Part shown: piece by piece, positions 43,342 through 52,340 of the stretch
Layout: every line of letters begins with the position of its first letter
Position numbering within the stretch: position 1 is the stretch's first letter
NCBI RefSeq assembly: GCF_024349785.1
Contig: NZ_AP018818.1
Coordinates: forward strand, 685,001 to 749,000
DNA from: Sphingomonas bisphenolicum
GTDB lineage: Bacteria > Pseudomonadota > Alphaproteobacteria > Sphingomonadales > Sphingomonadaceae
Length of the DNA stretch: 64,000 nucleotides
Reading direction: 5' to 3'
Program-made: the position numbers and the translations under genes
Notes under the pieces: generated by a model
What the model saw: the letters and a program-made list of their open reading frames with translations, nothing else
What the model was told of the DNA's origin: nothing
Databases searched by the model: none

Positions 43342-44385
43342 ATGACCTATGTCCGCAACGCCTGGTATGTCGCCGCCTGGGAGCAGGATCTGGAGCCCGA
43401 CAAGCCGATGGCCGTATCGATCCTGAATGACCCTATCGTACTCTGGTCGGCGGACGGCCGGCTGGTCGCGTGCGAGGATCGTTGCGTCCATCGCCTTGCT
43501 CCCTTGTCGCTCGGCCACTGCGAGGGCGCGCGGCTGCGCTGCATGTATCATGGCCTGTTGTTCGATGCGGACGGCGCGGTGGTGCAGATACCGGGGCAGG
43601 AGATGATCCCGCCGCAGGCGCGGCTGCGCACCTATCCCGTCGCACTGCGCCACAGTTGGGTCTGGATCTGGATGGGCGATCCCGCACTGGCGGACCCGGC
43701 GCTGATCCCGCCGGCGGTCGGCTTTGACGACCCCGACTATATATTGGGGCGCGGCTTTCTCGACTATGCGGCCGAAGCCCGGCTTATCGACGACAATCTG
43801 CTGGACTTCAGCCATCTGAGCTATGTCCATGCCAAGAGTTTCGGCGCAGGGCCGGAATTTGCAGAGGAACGCCCGCGTCTCCTGCCGCTGGACCGGGGGG
43901 TGCGTTTCGAGCGCTGGGTGGTCGGCACCCGTGGACCGGGCGGGCGCCAAAGCGATGCACCGATCGATAGCTGGCAAAGCTACGACTTCCTGTTGCCCGG
44001 CGTGCTGCTGATGTGGAGCGGCAGCTTTGCGGCTGGCACGGCAGAACGGTGCGGCTTCGAACGGCCCGATTATGACGAGGCGATCGGCGCGGTGACCTTC
44101 ACCAGCCAGGCGGTGACGCCGACCGGCGACCGGACGGCGCGTTATTTCTTTTCCTGGGGACCGCATCGCAACCATGGCGACGAAGCCGTCCGCGACATGC
44201 TGATGCGCCTGGCCGACATGGCCTTTGCCGAGGACAAGCTGATGATCGAAGCGCAGCAGCGCGTGATCGATCGCACGCCTGCGCCGCGTATCATGCCCAC
44301 CGTCCATGATCGCGGCGTGACACTGTTCACGCGCCTCGTCGATCGTCTTGCCCGCACCGAAGCCGGCGAAGCGGTCGCTGCCTGA
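43342..44385 (+). CDS. Rieske non-haem iron oxygenase, VanA/LigX-like O-demethylase subunit
   Basis: A 347-residue oxygenase component. Rieske cluster ligands are C48, H50, C67 and H70 (CVH and CMYH). The mononuclear iron site is in DDNLLDFSHLSYVH, with H158 and H163 and the bridging D155. Length and the N-terminus MTYVRNAWYVAAW are typical of vanillate O-demethylase (VanA) and the related LigX of DDVA demethylation. No ferredoxin or reductase gene is beside it, so electrons must come from proteins encoded elsewhere. It is probably controlled by the divergent TetR. The exact aromatic methyl ether cannot be read from sequence. Confidence 0.88.
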   Translation: MTYVRNAWYVAAWEQDLEPDKPMAVSILNDPIVLWSADGRLVACEDRCVHRLAPLSLGHCEGARLRCMYHGLLFDADGAVVQIPGQEMIPPQARLRTYPVALRHSWVWIWMGDPALADPALIPPAVGFDDPDYILGRGFLDYAAEARLIDDNLLDFSHLSYVHAKSFGAGPEFAEERPRLLPLDRGVRFERWVVGTRGPGGRQSDAPIDSWQSYDFLLPGVLLMWSGSFAAGTAERCGFERPDYDEAIGAVTFTSQAVTPTGDRTARYFFSWGPHRNHGDEAVRDMLMRLADMAFAEDKLMIEAQQRVIDRTPAPRIMPTVHDRGVTLFTRLVDRLARTEAGEAVAA

Positions 44386-44390
44386 CGCAA

Positions 44391-44418
44391 GGAGGGCTCG
44401 TCCGCGGACGAGCCCTCC
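44391..44418. terminator. Perfect 28-base palindrome between convergent genes
   Basis: Two 14-base arms meet without a spacer (44391-44404 and 44405-44418). It lies between the stops of the Rieske oxygenase gene and the TonB receptor gene and probably ends transcription from both sides. Confidence 0.7.
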
Positions 44419-44441
44419 TCCCCCTATCCCTGCAGAAAAGA

Positions 44442-46841
44442 TCAGAAGCTCTTCTTGACCGTGGCCGTCCATTCGCGCGGCCGGCCGACCGTGCCCGTGA
44501 CGACCCCGAAGGTGCCGACATTTTCCGCTACGCCATTATAATAGAATTTGTCGAATACATTGGTCACGCCGACGCTGAGCGACCAGTCCTTGTCGGCCGC
44601 CTGATAGGTCAGCCGCGCATTGACCAAGCTGGGCGCGTCGATCAGATTATAGGGATTGTTGACCGAGTTATAATAGAAGTTCGACCGCCAGGACCAGTCG
44701 ATCCGCGGCGTCAGCGTGCCGTTGCCGCCGAGGTCCGCTTCATATTGCACGCCCGCCGACAGTTGCCATTTGCTGATGAAGGGCGCGATCATATCCTTGG
44801 TAACCAAGGTCGCGGGATTAGTGATCTTCTTGTAATCGAAGTCCAGATAGCCGACCGACGCATCGAACGACAGGCCGTCCGCCGGACGCAATTGCGCTTC
44901 CAGTTCCCATCCGAACACTTCCGCATCGCCCGCATTGGACGGCACCGAGCAGGACAGGACGACGCTTTCCGGGCACTGATAGCGCACCAGCTGCATGTCG
45001 TTATATTTGTTGAGGAACACCGCGCCGTTCAGGCGCAGCATTCGGCCGAGCAGATCGGCCTTGAACCCGGCTTCATAGGTAGTGAGCTTTTCTGGACCGA
45101 AGGTCTGGACCTGGTCGGGCGCCGACGGGCGCGGGTTGATACCGCCACCCTTGAAGCCGGTCGATAGCTGGGCGTAGGTCATCAATTCGTCGGACCAGCG
45201 ATAATTGACGCCGATGCGATAATCGACCCGATTGCCCTTGAAGGTGCCGGTCAGCCCGTCCAGCCCGACGAGCAGGAAATTGGGCGTGAAGAAGGCGCCA
45301 CTGGGCAGCGTGCCGTCCACGTTGCGGCGCGAATAGCGATAGCTCTTCTTGTCGTCGGTGTAGCGCAGCCCGCCGATAATGTTGAAGGCGTCCGTCACAT
45401 GAAACTCGCCATGGGCGAAAACCGATGCGCTGCGATTCTTGACGACATCGTCCGCCAGAAAATCGAACAACAGGGTCGGGATCTGGCTACGGCCCTGGAT
45501 CGTATCGGTCGCCTTGTAATAGAAACCGCCGACGGTCAGGTCGACCTTGTCATTGAAATTGGCGCTGAGGCGCAGTTCCTGCGTGAACTGCTCATGGCCG
45601 TAGGTGAATTCCTGCAGAAGAATGGCGAGCGGCGATCCGTCCACGTCGATCGCGCTGGTGCCATCGGCGCTGCGATAGCCGGTGATCGACTTGAGCTTCA
45701 GACTGTCGGACAGGTCATAATCGATCGTGCCGGAGAGGCCCCAGGCCTTGACGGTGCTGGTCGGGCTGGCGGTGAAGCCGCCCGGCGCGATCTGGGTCGG
45801 GATGCCGAACACCGTCGTATAGTTGCCCCCCGTCGCATAGGTGGCATAGGAGGTATAGCTTTTGTCCCCGGTCAGGAAACGGCTGTCGAACGGGATGCCG
45901 GCTGTGGGATCGCCCGCGACATAGCTGCGCACCGACGGGTTATCGGCATAGAGCAATTTGGTCGCGACCGTCTCGCTCTTGTCCTTCGATACGTCCGCGA
46001 CGATATTGATTTCCAGCGGCGATCCGGCCGGCGCGTAGCGCAGTGCGGCACGCAGCGCCATCACGTCGATGCCGCCTTCGGTGCCGATCTGGCAATTCTT
46101 GTTGCCGCTGCTGGGCGGAATGCCGGACGCTGGATTGACGCAGCCATAGTCGAGCAGCTTCATATAACCGTCGACATTCTTCGACACGCCCGACACCCGC
46201 AGAAACAGGTCGTCGGTCAATGGGACATTGGCGCTGCCGCGCAATTCCAGCCGGTCGAACCGGCCATAGGTCGCCTCGACAAAGCCCCCCGGCGTCGAAT
46301 CCGGCTTCTTGCTGAACAGCTTTACCGCGCCGCCGACGCTGTTCTTGCCGGCCAGTGTGCCCTGCGGCCCGCGCAGCACCTCGACCCGCTCCAGGTCGGT
46401 CAGGTCCATGACCGCGCCGAAGGTCGTGCCGTAATAGATATCGTCGATATAGATGCCGACGCCCGGCTCCAGCGCGAAGCTTGCGTCGAGCTGGCCGACC
46501 CCGCGGATGAACGCGGCCACGGCGTTGCCCTGGATGCTGGTCGCGGGGGCCAGCGCGACATTGGGCGCGAACTGGCCGAGGTCTGTGACGCTGGTCTGGC
46601 TGCGCGCCGCCAGCGTATCGGCCGATACCGCGGTGATCGCGATCGGCGTATCCTGCAGATTCTGGGCCCGGAACTGGGCGGTGACGATGATGTCGGCGGC
46701 CCCGCCGGCCTGATCCGCTGCCTGTGCGGGCGCGTCGGCCGGTACGGTCGCATCCTGCGCCAGAGCCGGCGCAGCGATCATCGCACTCGCCAGCGCCCAC
46801 CCCGCCACATGGCCTCGAAATATGCGTTTCCAGTCGGACAT
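44442..46841 (-). CDS. TonB-dependent outer-membrane receptor, copy 2
   Basis: A 799-residue receptor with a signal peptide (cleavage near APALAQ), a TonB-box-like DIIVTAQFRAQNLQDTPIAI, a plug with LRGPQGTLAGKNSVGGAVKL, and a beta barrel ending KKSF. It shares long segments with the receptor at 20802 (VVTAQFRAQ-LQDTPI, STGFKGGG-NPRP, FDKYY), so the two are paralogues. The start at 46841 follows GGGAGGAAG on the minus strand. Its promoter contains a TAACG-type operator. The second lignostilbene dioxygenase gene lies just upstream under the same type of operator. Confidence 0.92.
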   Translation of the reverse strand: MSDWKRIFRGHVAGWALASAMIAAPALAQDATVPADAPAQAADQAGGAADIIVTAQFRAQNLQDTPIAITAVSADTLAARSQTSVTDLGQFAPNVALAPATSIQGNAVAAFIRGVGQLDASFALEPGVGIYIDDIYYGTTFGAVMDLTDLERVEVLRGPQGTLAGKNSVGGAVKLFSKKPDSTPGGFVEATYGRFDRLELRGSANVPLTDDLFLRVSGVSKNVDGYMKLLDYGCVNPASGIPPSSGNKNCQIGTEGGIDVMALRAALRYAPAGSPLEINIVADVSKDKSETVATKLLYADNPSVRSYVAGDPTAGIPFDSRFLTGDKSYTSYATYATGGNYTTVFGIPTQIAPGGFTASPTSTVKAWGLSGTIDYDLSDSLKLKSITGYRSADGTSAIDVDGSPLAILLQEFTYGHEQFTQELRLSANFNDKVDLTVGGFYYKATDTIQGRSQIPTLLFDFLADDVVKNRSASVFAHGEFHVTDAFNIIGGLRYTDDKKSYRYSRRNVDGTLPSGAFFTPNFLLVGLDGLTGTFKGNRVDYRIGVNYRWSDELMTYAQLSTGFKGGGINPRPSAPDQVQTFGPEKLTTYEAGFKADLLGRMLRLNGAVFLNKYNDMQLVRYQCPESVVLSCSVPSNAGDAEVFGWELEAQLRPADGLSFDASVGYLDFDYKKITNPATLVTKDMIAPFISKWQLSAGVQYEADLGGNGTLTPRIDWSWRSNFYYNSVNNPYNLIDAPSLVNARLTYQAADKDWSLSVGVTNVFDKFYYNGVAENVGTFGVVTGTVGRPREWTATVKKSF

Positions 46842-47032
46842 CTTGGTCTTCCTCCCTCTCTTGCAGCTCATGGCATGGAAAGGGCGACACCGGCCCCGCA
46901 TGTCGCAGGTTCCGGTCGGGCGGCGCTTTGCACCTGCCTTATAATGTCATCCTCTCGCCCATACCGGCGGCCGGCTTGCGCGTTGCGGTTCTTGTTGGAG
47001 GGGGCAGAAGTAGACCACCCCTCTCTCGCTTA

Positions 47033-47060
47033 TCAATAACGATCGTTAGTATTTTGTCAA
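47033..47060 (-). promoter_or_regulatory. Promoter with TAACG-type operator (TonB receptor 2)
   Basis: -35 TTGACA (47055-47060) with -10 TATTGA (47033-47038) at 16 bases, or ATTGAT at 17. The perfect 12-base palindrome TAACGATCGTTA occupies 47037-47048. Confidence 0.68.
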
Positions 47061-47076
47061 GCGTGCCGCATAGCGA

Positions 47077-48552
47077 TCAGGCTGCCTTTTTACCTTGCGC
47101 CGATGCCAATTGCGCCGCCGACACCCAGGCGCCATGGACCTGCGCGCGCATCGGCAAGGGCATGGGCACGCGCGCGATCGGCCCGGCCGCGATCGCGCCT
47201 GCATCGACCACCCACAATTCGGACCTGAACTCTGTTTCGCCCGCCTGACGGTCCACCACCATCAGCAGCCAGCCGTCATGTCCCGCTTCCGGGGAAGCCA
47301 CATGCACCGGTTCGCTGATGGCCATGCCGAACTCCAGCCCCATCATGTCGATACGGCCGTTACCCGGCTCGATCTGCAACAGCGCGTTGAAGGCGAAGCC
47401 GACCGGCCCGCCCGGCAGCGGCGGACCACCCTGGGGGTTCATCGACAGATACCAGGCCGACCGATAGGGCCGCCCCTGGTCCGCGTCGCGCAGGCGCGGC
47501 ATGTCACCGGGCGGCCCGACCAACCGTTCCTCGAAACGGTCCCCCTCCTTCGACAGGTCGAAGGTCCAGCGGGTCAACCCGCCCTGTATCTCCCGCTGGT
47601 CGCGCCGGATGCCGCCCGCTTCCCGCATGAAGCCGAACGCATTGGTATCCGACAGGCAGAGGTCGAGATGGACGAGATCGCCATCGTCATAGGCGTTGAC
47701 GATGTGGAAGGCCGACACGCCCGGTCGCCCCCGGAACCAGCGCATCTCCCCCCCCATGCCATGGCGCGGCATGATGCCGACCCAACTGTCCAGATCCTGC
47801 CGATGCGCCCAATGCGCGCCGCCGGCCTTCAGCCGATCCAGGTCGGCCGTGGTCGGAAAGACCGGGAAGATCGCGTGGCGTTCGGTGATCGCAAAATCAT
47901 GGATCGACGAGCAATAGGGCTGATCGAACCATGTTTCGCTGACCAGATTGCCATTGCGGTCCGCCACGCCATAGGCGACCTTGGTCGAACACAGGCCGTC
48001 CGCCTCATAGCCGAAGAAGAACATCTCTCCCGTCTGCGGATCGACGCGGGGATGGGCGGTGAAGGTCTGCGATGTGAAGGCGCCATGATAGTCCCAGCGA
48101 CCGATCGTCTCCAGCGTATCGGGATCGATCTCATAGCCCAGCCCGTCTTCCTTGGTCATGAACAGCCGCCCGCCATGCCAGACCGGCGTGGTGTTCGCGA
48201 CCGTACGATCGCGGCCGGCAACGACGGGATCGTCCGTGAACGGGTTGCGATACTGCCCGAACAGCGCGCGCCGCGCGTCCTTTTCCAGCCGGTAGCGCTC
48301 GGTTTCGACATAGCGGATCGCGTAATCCACCTTGCCGTCCTGGATGGTGAACTTGGCAACCATGCCGTCGCCCGACAGGACGATATCGTCGTCGAACATC
48401 GGCGCATGGGCGGGGTCCGGGACGGCGCGGAAAAAGGCGCCGGCTATCCCGGCAGGGATTTCGCCGATAACGTCCAGATTGCGGGCCGCCCATTCGATGC
48501 CGACAGGTGTGTTCAACCCGACGAAATGAATGGTCTGGGGATAGGCTGGCAT
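47077..48552 (-). CDS. Lignostilbene / carotenoid-type cleavage dioxygenase, copy 2
   Basis: A 491-residue paralogue of the dioxygenase at 18491, with the first iron histidine at H167 (TAHP), the others in SIHDF, AFHIVNAY and QVHGAW, and the same overall length. It would cleave a stilbene with a 4-hydroxyphenyl group; differences from copy 1 suggest another substrate preference. The ATG at 48552 is followed by AYPQTIHFVGLNTPVGIEW. The promoter has -35 TTGGCA and -10 TACTAT with 17 bases between, overlapped by the operator. Confidence 0.88.
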   Translation of the reverse strand: MPAYPQTIHFVGLNTPVGIEWAARNLDVIGEIPAGIAGAFFRAVPDPAHAPMFDDDIVLSGDGMVAKFTIQDGKVDYAIRYVETERYRLEKDARRALFGQYRNPFTDDPVVAGRDRTVANTTPVWHGGRLFMTKEDGLGYEIDPDTLETIGRWDYHGAFTSQTFTAHPRVDPQTGEMFFFGYEADGLCSTKVAYGVADRNGNLVSETWFDQPYCSSIHDFAITERHAIFPVFPTTADLDRLKAGGAHWAHRQDLDSWVGIMPRHGMGGEMRWFRGRPGVSAFHIVNAYDDGDLVHLDLCLSDTNAFGFMREAGGIRRDQREIQGGLTRWTFDLSKEGDRFEERLVGPPGDMPRLRDADQGRPYRSAWYLSMNPQGGPPLPGGPVGFAFNALLQIEPGNGRIDMMGLEFGMAISEPVHVASPEAGHDGWLLMVVDRQAGETEFRSELWVVDAGAIAAGPIARVPMPLPMRAQVHGAWVSAAQLASAQGKKAA

Positions 48553-48582
48553 GGCCTTGAGGCTCCTCTCTTATCTCGACTC

Positions 48583-48611
48583 ATAGTAACAATCGTTACT
48601 GTTGTTGCCAA
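48583..48611 (-). promoter_or_regulatory. Promoter with TAACG-type operator (dioxygenase 2)
   Basis: -35 TTGGCA (48606-48611) and -10 TACTAT (48583-48588), spacer 17. The palindrome AGTAAC-AATC-GTTACT (48585-48600) contains the TAACAATCGTTA core at 48587-48598, placed as in the other three promoters. Confidence 0.68.
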
Positions 48612-48631
48612 GCGGAGAGTGCAAGGCGCCG

Positions 48632-49138
48632 TCAGCGCAGTGTTAGGGGCAAGCCTGCCGCCAGGAAAACCGCTTCGTCAGAACAGGTCGCCACCGCCTG
48701 GTTGATGGTGCCCGCGACGTCGCGGAACCGCCGCGCCAGCGCATTGTCCGGGACGATGCCCAGCCCCACCTCGTTCGCGACCAAAATCACCGGCCCCCGC
48801 GCCTGGCGTAGCGCCATAACGAGAGCATCCACCGCTCCGTCGATGTCGCGCTCCGCCATCATCAGGTTGGACGCCCATAAGGTCAGGCAGTCGATCAGCA
48901 ACACCCGGCCCGGCCGCGCTTCCGTCCGCACGATACTATCCAGCGCGACCGGCTCCTCGATCGTGCGCCAGCGTGCGCCGCGCTCCTCCCGGTGGCGCGC
49001 GATACGACTGTCCATTTCGCTGTCCAGCGCCTGCGCGGTCGCAACGAACAGACAGTCGCCCGGCATCGCTTCTGCACGGGCGAGCGCATAGCGGCTCTTG
49101 CCCGATCGCGCGCCGCCCAGCACCAATAGCACCGTCAT
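48632..49138 (-). CDS. cobU: Adenosylcobinamide kinase / guanylyltransferase
   Basis: A 168-residue CobU/CobP enzyme. The P-loop GARSGKS lies at 9-15, followed by the guanylylation region ARHREERGARWRTIEEP and the Walker-B-like LLIDCLTLWASNL; VANEVGLGIVPDN is conserved. It phosphorylates adenosylcobinamide and adds GMP to give AdoCbi-GDP. It is the last gene of the cobalamin operon, overlapping the previous gene by ATGA. The start at 49138 is chosen for that overlap. Confidence 0.9.
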   Translation of the reverse strand: MTVLLVLGGARSGKSRYALARAEAMPGDCLFVATAQALDSEMDSRIARHREERGARWRTIEEPVALDSIVRTEARPGRVLLIDCLTLWASNLMMAERDIDGAVDALVMALRQARGPVILVANEVGLGIVPDNALARRFRDVAGTINQAVATCSDEAVFLAAGLPLTLR

Positions 49139-50076
49139 AAGCCACTCCATGCAAAGAGCGCAGCGGCCAATCCAAGCAGCAGGCAGGCGCGCAGATAAAG
49201 GCGCAGCGCCGCTTCGAGATCGGCGGCGGCGAGATCCCCTCGGCCCGATCCGATCCACGGCTTGTCCTGCGCCACGCCATCATAGGCGATCGGCCCGGCC
49301 AGCCGTACGCCGAGAGCGCCCGCCATGGCCGCTTCCGGCCATCCGGCATTGGGAGAGGCGTGACGACGCGCGTCGCGCAGCATGATGCGCCAGCCTCGCC
49401 CCGCACTCAGGCAAAGCAACAGGCCGGCAAACCGCGCGGGTATGAGATTGAGCAAATCATCGAGCCTTGCTGCCGCCCATCCGAAGGCGCGCCACCGTTC
49501 TTCGCGATGACCGATCATGCTGTCGGCGGTGTTGATAGCCTTATAAGCCCACAGGCCCGGCAACCCGCCCAGCAGCAGCCAGAAGAGCGGCGCCACCACG
49601 CCGTCGCAAAAGCTTTCGGCCAGGCTCTCGATCGCGGCGCGCGCGATGCCCGCGCTGTCGAGCCTTTCGGTATCCCGGCCCACGATCATGGCGACGGCGG
49701 TGCGGGCCGCAGCCAGATCATTCGCCTGCAAGGGTTCCGTCACCGCGCGGACATGCCGGTAGAGGCTGCCTGCCGCCATGCCCGGCACGGCGCAGAGCGT
49801 GATGAAAATCCAGGCCCAGCGTCCTCCAATCCCATTCAGGCCCCACTCCAGCAAAAGCCCTGCCCCCATGGCGACGATCAGCAGCAGCAATAGACAACCA
49901 ATACCCGCCACGCGTCGTAGCCGACCGGGCAATTCCGGTCGGTTCCAGGCCCGCTCGCACCCGTCGATGATCGCCGCAAAGGCGCCGACCGGGTGGCCGA
50001 AGCGCCGATACAATGGCTGGGGCCAGCCGATCGCACCCTCGATCGCCAGCGCCAGCAGGGCCACGGGCTCAGCCAC
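49135..50076 (-). CDS. cobD: Adenosylcobinamide-phosphate synthase
   Basis: A 313-residue membrane enzyme (CobD/CbiB) with about five hydrophobic segments and the conserved GRDTERLDSAGIARAAIESLAESFCDGVVAPLFW and KAINTADSMIGHREERW. It joins aminopropanol phosphate to adenosylcobyric acid. The GTG at 50076 sits inside the end of the preceding gene (GTGGCTGA), in keeping with the overlaps throughout this operon. Confidence 0.9.
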   Translation of the reverse strand: MAEPVALLALAIEGAIGWPQPLYRRFGHPVGAFAAIIDGCERAWNRPELPGRLRRVAGIGCLLLLLIVAMGAGLLLEWGLNGIGGRWAWIFITLCAVPGMAAGSLYRHVRAVTEPLQANDLAAARTAVAMIVGRDTERLDSAGIARAAIESLAESFCDGVVAPLFWLLLGGLPGLWAYKAINTADSMIGHREERWRAFGWAAARLDDLLNLIPARFAGLLLCLSAGRGWRIMLRDARRHASPNAGWPEAAMAGALGVRLAGPIAYDGVAQDKPWIGSGRGDLAAADLEAALRLYLRACLLLGLAAALFAWSGL

Positions 50077-51058
50077 CCTCCAGCGCCCGATCCAGTCGCG
50101 CCAGCGCCGCCGCGTCGGCAGGCAGACCGATTCGTAACCAGCCTGCATTCTCGTCGAAGGGCCGGGTCAGGATCGCGTGCCGGGCGCAACGGGCAAACAA
50201 CGTCGTGGCGACATCGGTGACGATCAGGCGGAACAGGGGGCAAGCGCCCTGGGGAGACAGGCCATGTGCGTGCAACAATCCGTCCAGCGTTGCCGCCTGT
50301 TCGATCAGGCGTGCCTGGGTGGTAGTGATCCAGTCCCGATCCGCATAGGCGGCCGCCCCGATAACCAACGCCGCGGTCGATACCGGCCAGCTCCCCAGCC
50401 GTTCGCGAAATCGCGCGATGGTCGCGCGCGGCCCGATGACAAATCCCAACCGTATGCCAGCCAACCCGAAGAATTTGCCGAAGGAACGGAAGATGAGGAG
50501 ACGCCGATCGTCCGCAATGCGATCCGCCATGCTGATGTCCGGCAGACAGTCGGCAAAGGCTTCGTCCAGCACCAGCCAGCCGTCGCTCGAAGTCTGTCGC
50601 TCCAGCAGCGCGTTCAGTTGAACCTTGTCCAACAAGCCGCCGTCGGGATTATTGGGATTGGCGATCAGCAGGATATTGCCGTCGAGCAAGGCCGGATCAT
50701 CTACGCCGGGGATGAAGGCGCGGCCGTCGGGATGGATATCGCGATGGGTGCGGTAGCAGGCTGCGCCATGCAAGACATTCCCGGCTATGATCCCGCGCAG
50801 CAGCCGCAATCCCGCCTCGCTCCCCGGCAACGCGCATAAATGGGCCGGATCGACGCTGAAATGCCGCGCAGCGTTCTGCTCCAATTCGGCCAGTAGCGCA
50901 TCGCCGGGCAAGCCGCGCCAATCGATCGCAGGCGCTTTCTCCACCGGCCAGCCAAGCGGATTGATCCCGGTCGACAGGTCGATCCACGGGTCCCGGCCTT
51001 CGCCGAACCATCGCCGCGCCTCGTTCAGCTTGCCACCATGATGGGTCCAGCGCGTCAT
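50069..51058 (-). CDS. cobC: Threonine-phosphate decarboxylase (PLP-dependent)
   Basis: A 329-residue class I/II aminotransferase-fold enzyme of the CobC (Salmonella CobD) type: WIDLSTGINPLGWP, ALPGSEAGLRLL, IANPNNPDGG, LDEAFADC and the PLP lysine in FRSFGKFFGLAGIRLG. It makes aminopropanol phosphate for the nucleotide loop. The start at 51058 overlaps the cobS stop (ATGA). Confidence 0.88.
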   Translation of the reverse strand: MTRWTHHGGKLNEARRWFGEGRDPWIDLSTGINPLGWPVEKAPAIDWRGLPGDALLAELEQNAARHFSVDPAHLCALPGSEAGLRLLRGIIAGNVLHGAACYRTHRDIHPDGRAFIPGVDDPALLDGNILLIANPNNPDGGLLDKVQLNALLERQTSSDGWLVLDEAFADCLPDISMADRIADDRRLLIFRSFGKFFGLAGIRLGFVIGPRATIARFRERLGSWPVSTAALVIGAAAYADRDWITTTQARLIEQAATLDGLLHAHGLSPQGACPLFRLIVTDVATTLFARCARHAILTRPFDENAGWLRIGLPADAAALARLDRALEGG

Positions 51059-51774
51059 GACGCCCGCGTCAGGATCAGTGCTGCGAGCAACAGGCCGCTT
51101 TCCAGCAGTTCGATGCCCGCACCATGGCTGTCGCCTGAAATGCCGCCGATCCGCACAAGAACCCACCAGCCCCACAATCCGGCCAACGGCGCCACGGCCA
51201 GCAGCGCCGGCATCCAGAAGGCGGCGGAGAGGAGCATGACGCCCCACAGCGCCAGATCGGCCGGGCGGATGACCGCGCGGAATTGCGCGCCAAGGCCGTC
51301 ATGCAGAGGCGGCAGCCAGCGGCTCCAGAGCAGCGGCCCAATCCGTGCGGCGAAGGGGATCAACAGCAGCGCGGCGAATGCCTTCGATTCCACAAGGCCA
51401 TGGAGCAGCACCAGCTTGGCGATCACCTGCAACGCCACCGCGGTGGCGCCCATGGCGCCGACATGGGGATCGGCCAGCACCGCCAGCAACCGCTCGCGAT
51501 TCTTGTGCGCCGCGCTCGTCGCATCGGCCAGATCGGCCAGTCCATCCAGATGAAGCGCGCCGGTCACGCAGACCCACGCCACGAGCGCCAGCAACGCGCC
51601 GGTCCACGCATCGATCCAGGCGCCGGCCCATCCCGCGGCGGCGACCAGCGCGCCGACCACCAGGCCCGCCGCCGGAAAGCAGCGCATCGCGGCGGCGAAC
51701 GCCGCCCCGTCCGCCTCCACCCGCGGCATAGGCAATCGCGTCAAGAACTGGAGCGCGAAGATGAGGCCCTTCAC
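51055..51774 (-). CDS. cobS: Adenosylcobinamide-GDP ribazoletransferase
   Basis: A 239-residue membrane protein with FALQFLTRLPMPR at the start, GALHLDGLADLADA as the metal-binding motif, and ISGDSHGAGIELLESG at the end; about six hydrophobic segments. It joins AdoCbi-GDP with alpha-ribazole in the last step of cobalamin synthesis. The GTG start overlaps the preceding stop (GTGA). Confidence 0.9.
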   Translation of the reverse strand: MKGLIFALQFLTRLPMPRVEADGAAFAAAMRCFPAAGLVVGALVAAAGWAGAWIDAWTGALLALVAWVCVTGALHLDGLADLADATSAAHKNRERLLAVLADPHVGAMGATAVALQVIAKLVLLHGLVESKAFAALLLIPFAARIGPLLWSRWLPPLHDGLGAQFRAVIRPADLALWGVMLLSAAFWMPALLAVAPLAGLWGWWVLVRIGGISGDSHGAGIELLESGLLLAALILTRAS

Positions 51775-52340
51775 GCCGCAAGCCCCGCGATCTGCGCCCA
51801 AGGTTTCTCGCCAGGCCAGAGACGCAGCGTAAGACGGGCGGCATAGGGCAGGTCGATCGCCCAGATCTGGCGCTGGTCGAAGCCGCACAGCAGCGCCAGC
51901 GCGGCGCGTATGGCCCCGCCATGGGTGACGACCAGCGTCGGCCGGGGCGACAGGGCGGCGATCGCCGCACCGACCCGCGCTACCAGCGCAGACCAGCGCT
52001 CGCCTCCGGGGGGCGGACAGGCATCGGGGTCCGCGTAGAAATGCGTCAGGGCCGCCTGGTCCAGCATCGCCGGATCGGCGCCGTCCCATGCCCCGAAATC
52101 CAGCTCCCGCCAGCGCGGGTCGATCTGCGGCGCGATGCCACGCGGCGCGGCGATGGCCGTCGCCGCCTGCCGCGTGCGGGTCAGGTCAGACGATATTATA
52201 ACCTCCGCCTCCAGCCCGCAGGCACGCGCCACGCAGGCGGCCGTCCCCGCATCGGTGGCGGCCCAGTCGGCATGTCCCAGCAATCGCCCGGCAAGTTCGG
52301 GCGTGCCATGCCGCATCAGATGGAGCAGCATGCCGCTCAT
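51771..52340 (-). CDS. Histidine phosphatase, alpha-ribazole phosphatase-like
   Basis: A 189-residue phosphoglycerate-mutase-like protein with the phospho-histidine in LMRHG (residues 8-12), SSDLTRTRQTA-type SSDLTRTRQAA, WRELDFGAWDG and THGGAIRAAL. In this operon it should remove phosphate from alpha-ribazole phosphate (the CobC/CblC step of enteric bacteria). It overlaps cobT by ATGA. Confidence 0.85.
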   Translation of the reverse strand: MSGMLLHLMRHGTPELAGRLLGHADWAATDAGTAACVARACGLEAEVIISSDLTRTRQAATAIAAPRGIAPQIDPRWRELDFGAWDGADPAMLDQAALTHFYADPDACPPPGGERWSALVARVGAAIAALSPRPTLVVTHGGAIRAALALLCGFDQRQIWAIDLPYAARLTLRLWPGEKPWAQIAGLAA

